Source: an uncultured Clostridia bacterium
GTDB taxonomy: Bacteria; Bacillota; Clostridia; Oscillospirales; Acutalibacteraceae
Assembly: GCA_937907605.1 (NCBI GenBank)
Contig: CALCYI010000009.1
Coordinates: 1 to 64,000 of the forward strand
Reading direction: 5' to 3'
Length of the DNA: 64,000 nt
Positions within the stretch are counted from its first letter, which is position 1. Every line of letters starts with the position of its first letter. A program made the position numbers and the translations under genes. Positions 59,482 to 64,000 of the stretch are shown in pieces. Below the pieces are notes generated by a model, which saw nothing but the letters and a program-made list of their open reading frames with translations, was not told the DNA's origin and did not search any database.

Positions 59482-60519
59482 ATGAACTGTAACAATTGCG
59501 GAGCGAGGGTTAAGGACACGGCTAAAATCTGTCCCGTCTGCGGAGCGCTGCTTGACGACGAGGCGAACTACACTCTGCTTGCAACGGACGACAGGTACGA
59601 CGATATATATTCGAGCGCCGAAAAGAAAAAGCATGGCGGGTTAAAAACCTTTATTATCATTCTCCTTGTAATTGCGCTTGCTGGCGGCGGAGCTTACTAT
59701 TATTTCCGGCACAAAAAGCCCACGGAAAACGTCGCGCCCGCCGTTACCTTTACCGAGGGCAGCGGGGTTATAAACCGTGACGAGAAGGTAATTTACCTCA
59801 CGCTTGATAACAAAAATATTGAATTTATCCACGGCGTAAATCTCTACGAGGGAGATATTACAGGGGCGGCTGAGGAAAAGCCCGAGCCACTTACGAGCGA
59901 TTACGAATATACCAAAAACGTTGATACTACGTTCAGGGCGATTTTCTTTGACGCCGAGCCGCTGGGCATTAAGGCGGACAAGGAATACACCTACACATAT
60001 GAGATGTATTTCAGCTTTGTCGGGAGCGACGATATTTATCCGTATACTAAGGTCGTTACCGGCAGCGGCGATATAAAGGGCGACGTGTCCGACGCTGTAT
60101 TTGACCACAGCATGACCGAGGACACCACGAAGGCAGAGGAGACTACACAGCAGACCACCGAGGCTGAAACCACCCAAAAGAAAACGGGCTCGGCTGACTT
60201 TATCTACGACGGATACTGGTATACCTCGCCGTATAAGGACGGAGATAACCTGTCCATTTCAGCCTTTAAATTCGGTAAGGACAAGGTTTATAAGATTACG
60301 CACTATGATAAAAAGGGCAGTGACGACTGGGTAATTTACTCAGAGGAGGGTAAGTACGAGGTCGACGGAGATACGCTCCTTCTCGACGACGGAACGCAGC
60401 TCATATTCGACTCCGAAAAGGAGGAAATATACGAGGAGAGCGACGGAAAGAAAACCAACACCTTTACCAAGAGAAAATACAATTCACGCCAGAACGCCGA
60501 GGATTTCTTCGGAATATAG
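59482..60519 (+). CDS. Zinc-ribbon membrane protein with Thr-rich stalk
   Basis: A 345-aa protein. The N-terminal double-CxxC zinc ribbon (MNCNNCGARVKDTAKICPVCG) has its last residues just before a linker; one span lies at about residues 54-75 (FIIILLVIALAGGGAYYYF). Outside are a beta-rich domain (about 85-205), a Thr/Glu linker (TTKAEETTQQTTEAETT) and a C-terminal domain of about 110 residues ending AEDFFGI. The ATG at 59482 is preferred because the ribbon then starts at residue 2; ATG 59473 is possible. The family is a common clostridial envelope type without known function. Confidence 0.75.
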   Translation: MNCNNCGARVKDTAKICPVCGALLDDEANYTLLATDDRYDDIYSSAEKKKHGGLKTFIIILLVIALAGGGAYYYFRHKKPTENVAPAVTFTEGSGVINRDEKVIYLTLDNKNIEFIHGVNLYEGDITGAAEEKPEPLTSDYEYTKNVDTTFRAIFFDAEPLGIKADKEYTYTYEMYFSFVGSDDIYPYTKVVTGSGDIKGDVSDAVFDHSMTEDTTKAEETTQQTTEAETTQKKTGSADFIYDGYWYTSPYKDGDNLSISAFKFGKDKVYKITHYDKKGSDDWVIYSEEGKYEVDGDTLLLDDGTQLIFDSEKEEIYEESDGKKTNTFTKRKYNSRQNAEDFFGI

Positions 60520-60525
60520 AAATAG

Positions 60526-60560
60526 AAACACCCGCAACCGAGGAGGTTGCGGGTGTTTTA
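60526..60560 (+). terminator. Intrinsic terminator
   Basis: AAACACCCGCAACC pairs with GGTTGCGGGTGTTT around a short loop. It ends the zinc-ribbon transcript. Confidence 0.9.
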
Positions 60561-60597
60561 GGTTTTAGGTTTAAGGTTTAAGGTTTAAGGTTTAAGT
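60559..60597. repeat. TTTAAGG heptamer repeats
   Basis: Five consecutive heptamers of the GGTTTAA phase, the complement of the TTAAACC runs at 25830 and 36276. Confidence 0.8.
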
Positions 60598-60607
60598 GGC
60601 GGCTTTA

Positions 60608-60862
60608 TTACCTTTCACTTGCTAAGCTTACGCCTGCGATGAAGCCGTTTTTATACAAATAAAACTTTTCCTTTGACGCAGTTTCCGCAAGCGCATTAAA
60701 AATTATGTTTAATTCCTTGCACTGCTCCTCGTCAAGAGAGGAGGTAAGCTTTTCGCGCCTTGCTTCAATCCGCCTGCCGTCCGCTTCTATTTCCTTTCTT
60801 TCCTCGGCGGGAAGCTCGCAACCCTTGTAATCGCCGAAATACAATTCCTCAAGTAATGACAT
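60608..60862 (-). CDS. 84-aa helical protein (DUF6809-like)
   Basis: A short, mostly helical, charged protein (MSLLEELYFGDYKGCELPAEE, then an Arg/Glu/Lys-rich helix, ending GFIAGVSLASER). Similar proteins of about 80-90 aa starting MSLLEELY are common in gut Clostridia and are classed as a family of unknown function. TTGGAGG lies 9 nt upstream. Directly before that site is the terminator of RNA B, so expression may depend on read-through. Confidence 0.7.
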   Translation of the reverse strand: MSLLEELYFGDYKGCELPAEERKEIEADGRRIEARREKLTSSLDEEQCKELNIIFNALAETASKEKFYLYKNGFIAGVSLASER

Positions 60863-60877
60863 AGTATAACCTCCAAT

Positions 60878-61037
60878 AAAAAAGTGCGCGGCCGAGGCAC
60901 GCGCACAAAAAACGCGGCTCCGGTCGCCAAACCAAAGTTATACATTGTCACTCAGAAAACGCATAAACGAAGCCAGCATTTTTATCAAAGATAAAAATGC
61001 GTTTTCTAAGTTACAAAATATTTGCTTTGATTTGGCA
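60878..61037 (-). ncRNA. Candidate structured non-coding RNA B (same class as RNA A)
   Basis: On the minus strand, about 160 nt. It starts UUGCCAAAUCAAAG, which pairs with CUUUGGUUUGGCGA (two U-G wobbles at the same positions as RNA A). A bubble with AUUUUGUAACUU follows, then AGAAAAC / GUUUUCU and hairpin GCAUUUUUAUC-UUU-GAUAAAAAUGC. It ends GCGTTTTTT and terminator GTGCGCG / CGCGCAC plus T6 (60878-60906). The terminal blocks match RNA A while the interior differs. The terminator lies just before the ribosome site of the 84-aa gene, so a riboswitch/attenuator reading is also open. Confidence 0.6.
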
Positions 61038-61042
61038 ATTTC

Positions 61043-61071
61043 AGTATAACACCGTACAGCTACTATGTCAA
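61043..61071 (-). promoter_or_regulatory. Sigma-A promoter of candidate RNA B
   Basis: On the minus strand, TTGACA (61066-61071), 17 bp, TATACT (61043-61048). The expected start falls on UUGCC, exactly as for RNA A. Confidence 0.75.
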
Positions 61072-61113
61072 ATTCTTTTCATCCAAAAATTTCGACAAAA
61101 TTCGCACAAAAGA

Positions 61114-61144
61114 AATACCCGTAACCTTTTCGGTTACGGGTGTT
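61114..61144 (-). terminator. Terminator of the TetR gene
   Basis: ACCCGTAACC / GGTTACGGGT with an AAAA-type loop on the minus strand, followed by ATTTCTTTT. Confidence 0.8.
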
Positions 61145-61146
61145 AA

Positions 61147-61671
61147 TTATTTTTCAAGTACCTTGAAGCTGGAAATAATCTTGTTATACAGGTTTTCATA
61201 GTCGCTCTCTTTCTTTTGAAGCTCAAGGATTACAAGCCCGCAGAAGGCTGATGCCGTATAAGCGATAAAGAATTTAGTTTCCTCTTTTTCAATTGCTTTT
61301 TCACCCTGCTTTTTTGATATATATGATTCAATATATGTATAAAAGCTGTTATAGAGGTACTGATATATCATTATTAAGCTTTTTGAATCGGCAGCCTTGC
61401 GCATAAGAGTATCGTATTTTCTCATAAAGTCAACGTAGCCCGCAGCGGTTTCAGACCACTTCAAAGAGCTATTGTTCCTTACGATAAGCCTTGTTTCATT
61501 CTCAAATGCCCACTTGAGCATTGACTCAATATCATCAAAATGATAATAGAAGGTCTGACGGCTTATTGAACATTCCTCAACGAGCGAGGTAACGGTTATT
61601 TTATCAAAATCCTCTCTGTCTATCAGTCTTAAAAAGGCTGAAACGAGGGCGTTTTTAGCTTTCGTTGCCAT
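61147..61671 (-). CDS. TetR/AcrR-family transcriptional regulator
   Basis: A 174-aa repressor-type protein. The N-terminal helix-turn-helix reads ALVSAFLRLIDREDF then VTSLVEECSISRQTFYYHF near residues 25-45, the classic TetR recognition helix. The C-terminal ligand/dimer domain (about 60-174) is helical and of the TetR_C-like clostridial type, with YQYLYNSFYTYIESYI. No transporter gene is adjacent, and the target is unknown. Ribosome site GGAAGAGAA. Confidence 0.9.
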   Translation of the reverse strand: MATKAKNALVSAFLRLIDREDFDKITVTSLVEECSISRQTFYYHFDDIESMLKWAFENETRLIVRNNSSLKWSETAAGYVDFMRKYDTLMRKAADSKSLIMIYQYLYNSFYTYIESYISKKQGEKAIEKEETKFFIAYTASAFCGLVILELQKKESDYENLYNKIISSFKVLEK

Positions 61672-61861
61672 AATAATTCTCTTCCTTTAGTCATCCTGTT
61701 TTTACAGCAAATTGAAATATAACACAAATAGACACAGATTTCAAGTGATTTCTATTAAGTTTTTTAAAAATTAACAAAAGCTAACATTTGTAAAATAAAT
61801 ATCCGCTGCATTTCAAGGCTTGGTTTTGATATATGTTAATAAAAATTTATTATATTTAATA

Positions 61862-61890
61862 TTGAATAAAAACAAACTTGGTTGTATAAT
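61862..61890 (+). promoter_or_regulatory. Promoter upstream of structured element copy 1
   Basis: TTGAAT (61862-61867), 17 bp, TATAAT (61885-61890). The start would be near 61897, so the element at 61915-62194 is part of the deacetylase 5' leader. The 190 bp between this promoter and the TetR start hold no supported gene. Confidence 0.7.
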
Positions 61891-61914
61891 AATTATTACC
61901 CGAATAATATACTC

Positions 61915-62194
61915 TTAGGCGCGAGCTAACGAATCCTACACGCTTAAAATGCGTTATTTAAGCGACCTTTGGCGTTTTCGATTTTGCTTGGCGCCAGCCA
62001 AGCTGCTATCTCAAGCCACCAAATCTCATCTTAACTAAGCGCATTTTAAGTGCTTTGCAGTTTTAATTAAGCTGATTTGGTCTTAGATGCGGCAAAAAAC
62101 GCAGGAATACTTTGTGTATTCCGAGTATTTTTAACAATATATAAGGGCAAATCAGCTAATTAAAACCGTTTCGGATTTGTTAGCTCGTGCCTAT
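61915..62194 (+). repeat. 280-bp structured element, copy 1 (5' leader of the deacetylase)
   Basis: The ends pair over 21 bp (61916-61936 with 62173-62193) with two G-U wobbles. Inside, helix P2 pairs CTTAAAATGCG (61943-61953) with 62040-62050. Helix P3 pairs GTTTTAATTA..GCTGATTTG (62060-62079) with 62148-62166. Conserved hairpins are GCTTGGC-GCCA-GCCAAGC (61986-62003) and GGAATAC / GTATTCC near 62104-62122. The right end abuts the ribosome site TATGGAG. Copy 2 at 63577 has the same fold with changed but still pairing helices. Confidence 0.75.
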
Positions 62195-62208
62195 GGAGAT
62201 AACGATAG

Positions 62209-63543
62209 ATGAAAAGAACTAAGATTTTTGCTGCAGGAGCGGCGCTTGTGGTCTTAATAATAATTGCGAGCTTTTCCGCCATGTCGATAGTGCAGTCGAC
62301 TACTGTTGCAGACGTTGAAAAGAGCGAGGTTGCCGAGACTGCGGACACTTCGGTTAAGCTGAAATGGAAAAAGGTTTCCGCGGCTGACGGATATTATATT
62401 TATATGGGCGAGCACGGCGGTAACGACTTTGAAAGGGTACAGACTGTTAAGGGCGAAAAGAGCAGGGAATTTACTCTTGAAAAGCTTGAACAGGCGACTG
62501 CGTACGATTTTTACATAACCGCGTATAAGGAAGCAAAAAAGCCCGTTGAAAGCAAGGATTATACGGTTATTTCCGCGTGCACTATGCCCAAAAAGCAGAG
62601 CCTAGTTCAGCTCGCTTCAAACGAGCAGGGTGCTATGAACGTAACCTGGGAAATCAACCCGAAGGCAGAGGGCTACGAAATCCAGTATTTCAAGGGCGAG
62701 GGCGACGATTTTACAGAGGCTGAAAAGCTCCTCGTAAAGGATAAAGCCGTTGCAGACCAGAAGATTGAGGGGCTTGAGCCCAAGCAGAAATATACCGCGA
62801 GGGTAAGGTCGTACATTCACTATAACGACGAGGTGCTTTCAGGTCCGTGGAGCGAGATTAAAACCGTTGAGGTTGCGGATAAGATAGAGGGACTTGAAAA
62901 TATCGATAAGACCAAGCCTATGATTGCGCTGACCTTTGACGACGGACCAGGCTACAACGACGCGTCGTCAAGGATACTTGACGTGCTTGAAAAATATCAC
63001 GTAAGGGCGACCTTCTTTATGGTTGGCGAGAACGCTAAGGCGCACCCGAAAAACCTTCAGCGCAAGGTTGCGCTTAAGTGCGAGCTCGGAAATCACACAT
63101 GGGACCACGGTCATTACGGAAAGAACGTAACGAAAGAGGACATCAGCAAGGCGTCCGCTGCGATAAAAGAGGCTTCGGGCGGATATGCCCCGACGGCGTT
63201 CCGTTCCCCCGGCGGAAGCACAACCGATTTAATCAGACAGGAATGTAAGGCTGAGGGAATGCCGCTTTACTACTGGTCGCTTGATACTCAGGACTGGAAG
63301 TCAAGGGACGCCGATAAGGTATATAACGCGGTTATGAAGAACGTACAGGACGGCGACATTATCCTTATGCACGAGATTTACGGCTCAACTGCGGACGCGG
63401 TTGAAAGGATGGTACCCGAGCTTATCAAGCAGGGCTATCAGCTCGTTACCTGTCAGGAGCTTATTGCCGCTAAATCAGGCGCTGCGCCAAAGGCGGGCGA
63501 GCAGTACGTAAACGCTACGACTATTAAAAATAAGACGAGTTAA
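62209..63543 (+). CDS. Polysaccharide deacetylase with fibronectin-III-like domains
   Basis: A 444-aa envelope enzyme. Residues 7-27 are a membrane anchor or signal (AAGAALVVLIIIASFSAM). Two Fn3-like domains cover about 40-130 and 131-225 (TADTSVKLKWKKVSAADGYYIY; MNVTWEINPKAEGYEI). The NodB domain at about 235-430 has catalytic/metal residues Asp244 and Asp245 (TFDDGP), His296 and His300 (GNHTWDHGH), RSPGG, DTQDW and LMHE. It should remove acetyl groups from peptidoglycan or another glycan outside the cell. Start behind TATGGAG. Confidence 0.92.
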   Translation: MKRTKIFAAGAALVVLIIIASFSAMSIVQSTTVADVEKSEVAETADTSVKLKWKKVSAADGYYIYMGEHGGNDFERVQTVKGEKSREFTLEKLEQATAYDFYITAYKEAKKPVESKDYTVISACTMPKKQSLVQLASNEQGAMNVTWEINPKAEGYEIQYFKGEGDDFTEAEKLLVKDKAVADQKIEGLEPKQKYTARVRSYIHYNDEVLSGPWSEIKTVEVADKIEGLENIDKTKPMIALTFDDGPGYNDASSRILDVLEKYHVRATFFMVGENAKAHPKNLQRKVALKCELGNHTWDHGHYGKNVTKEDISKASAAIKEASGGYAPTAFRSPGGSTTDLIRQECKAEGMPLYYWSLDTQDWKSRDADKVYNAVMKNVQDGDIILMHEIYGSTADAVERMVPELIKQGYQLVTCQELIAAKSGAAPKAGEQYVNATTIKNKTS

Positions 63544-63552
63544 AACAATATC

Positions 63553-63571
63553 GGGCGGAGAAACTCCGCCC
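63553..63571 (+). terminator. Hairpin after the deacetylase gene
   Basis: GGGCGGAG-AAA-CTCCGCCC followed only by GTTGTT, so a weak terminator at best. Read-through into copy 2 and nadE is likely, since no good promoter lies between. Confidence 0.5.
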
Positions 63572-63576
63572 GTTGT

Positions 63577-63853
63577 TAGGCAGAGCAAGACGAATCCGAA
63601 TCGCCTAAAACGCTGTATTTAAGCGAACTTCGTCATTTTCGTTCTTGCTTGGCGCCAGCCAAGCTGCGCCCTCAAAATCCAAATTTCATCTTAACTCCCT
63701 GCGTTTTAGGTGCTTTGCAGTTTAAAATGAGCAGATTTGGTTTAGGTCAAGGCAAAAAACGCAGGAATACTTGTGTATTCCGAGTATTGTTAACGCAGAG
63801 ATAAGGCAAATCTGCCACTTTAAACCGGGTTCGGCTTCGTCTTACTCTGCCTA
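63577..63853 (+). repeat. 280-bp structured element, copy 2 (5' leader of nadE)
   Basis: The ends pair over 24 bp with two mismatches (63577-63600 with 63830-63853). P2 is CCTAAAACGC (63604-63613) with GCGTTTTAGG (63701-63710). P3 is 63720-63739 with 63807-63825. The GCTTGGC-GCCA-GCCAAGC hairpin and the GGCAAAAAACGCAGGAATAC block are identical to copy 1. The right end runs into the ribosome site TATAAGGAG. Confidence 0.75.
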
Positions 63854-63867
63854 TAAGGAGAAAAGCT

Positions 63868-64000
63868 ATGTTCGACGCATTAAAGGTTAAAAACGAATGT
63901 GTAAAGTGGATACAGGATTTCTTTGAGGAAAACGGAAAGGGCTGTAACGCCGTTATCGGAATTTCGGGCGGTAAGGACAGCTCAATAGTTGCGGCGCTCT
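63868..64000 (+). CDS. nadE: NAD+ synthase, N-terminal fragment (runs off the window)
   Basis: Only the first 44 residues are present. They start MFDALKVKNECVKWIQDFF and contain the PP-loop ATP-pyrophosphatase motif GISGGKDSSIVAAL at about 31-44, typical of NadE, which amidates deamido-NAD+. Other PP-loop enzymes such as GuaA share SGGxDSS, but the start and loop position fit NadE better. Ribosome site AAGGAG is 7 nt upstream. The gene continues past 64000. Confidence 0.75.
   Translation, partial: MFDALKVKNECVKWIQDFFEENGKGCNAVIGISGGKDSSIVAAL

Noticed and set aside
1..64000. tRNA, rRNA, CRISPR array, prophage or restriction/anti-phage island
   Set aside because: I scanned for cloverleaf ends, rRNA core motifs, repeat-spacer arrays, integrases, Cas and restriction motifs and saw none that could be supported.

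Overview
The window reads as a chromosomal segment of a low-to-mid GC, anaerobic, probably spore-forming member of the Clostridia, most likely a gut Oscillospiraceae/Ruminococcus-type organism. This is inferred from the gene families: a SpoVT-type regulator, RNase Y, a BspA-like DUF285 surface protein, YifB/ComM, PASTA and zinc-ribbon envelope proteins, a TelA/XpaC-type operon, near-consensus sigma-A promoters, and many dispersed palindromic intergenic repeats. No rRNA, tRNA, CRISPR array, prophage or complete insertion sequence was seen.

Layout. (1) 1-1.8 kb: a palindrome, then an iron-type alcohol dehydrogenase and a PHP-domain protein. (2) 1.8-14.1 kb, minus strand: an exopolysaccharide/capsule operon from one promoter (14088-14115). 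Its order is chain-length regulator, tyrosine kinase, priming glycosyltransferase, two GT4 enzymes, a radical SAM protein, a tandem double-GT4 fusion, a GT32-like enzyme, an O-antigen-polymerase-like protein and a GT2 enzyme. No flippase is present. (3) 14.2-22.1 kb: rny, a two-component system followed by HtrA, and htpG with a perfect promoter plus CIRCE operator. (4) 22.1-25.9 kb: a candidate rod-shaped non-coding RNA, palindromic repeats, and a BspA-like protein with a 45-aa peptide and a lipoprotein. (5) 25.9-35.9 kb: a GT2-TagF fusion, HD hydrolase, 31-aa membrane peptide, phosphohexomutase, YifB, LUD protein and a second two-component system. (6) 35.9-43.4 kb, minus strand: a membrane-stress-like operon (DUF1836, SPFH, XpaC-like, VWA, TelA) and a large acidic membrane protein. 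(7) 43.5-48.8 kb: a probably leaderless ApbE/NusG-II/Gx-transporter set, a BlaR1/BlaI-type pair with two operator dyads, and an orphan PqqD. (8) 48.8-60.6 kb: a zinc-ribbon PASTA pseudokinase, an ECF sigma factor with a membrane beta-propeller protein, murF and ddl (convergent), a GT2 enzyme, spoVT, an unassigned small RNA, queT under a preQ1-I riboswitch, and a zinc-ribbon protein behind a hairpin-rich leader. (9) 60.6-64 kb: a second RNA with the same terminal signature as the one at 22.2 kb, a TetR regulator, and a polysaccharide deacetylase and nadE each preceded by a copy of the same ~280-bp element.

The most interesting signals are non-coding. First, the ~280-bp elements at 61915-62194 and 63577-63853 fold the same way through different sequences: three long helices carry compensatory changes between copies, while hairpin and core blocks are conserved. 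Second, two candidate RNAs (22190-22412 plus, 60878-61037 minus) both start directly at a strong promoter with UUGCCAAAU, close with GUUUGGCGA, and end in GCGUUUUUU plus an intrinsic terminator. Their architecture recalls 6S RNA, but this is not established. Third, there is another promoter-structure-terminator unit at 58415-58590.

Most of the proteins serve the envelope: polysaccharide assembly, wall precursors (MurF, Ddl), wall polymer transfer (TagF-like), deacetylation, envelope quality control (HtrA, HtpG) and surface sensing. All functions are read from motifs and family knowledge; no searches were run.
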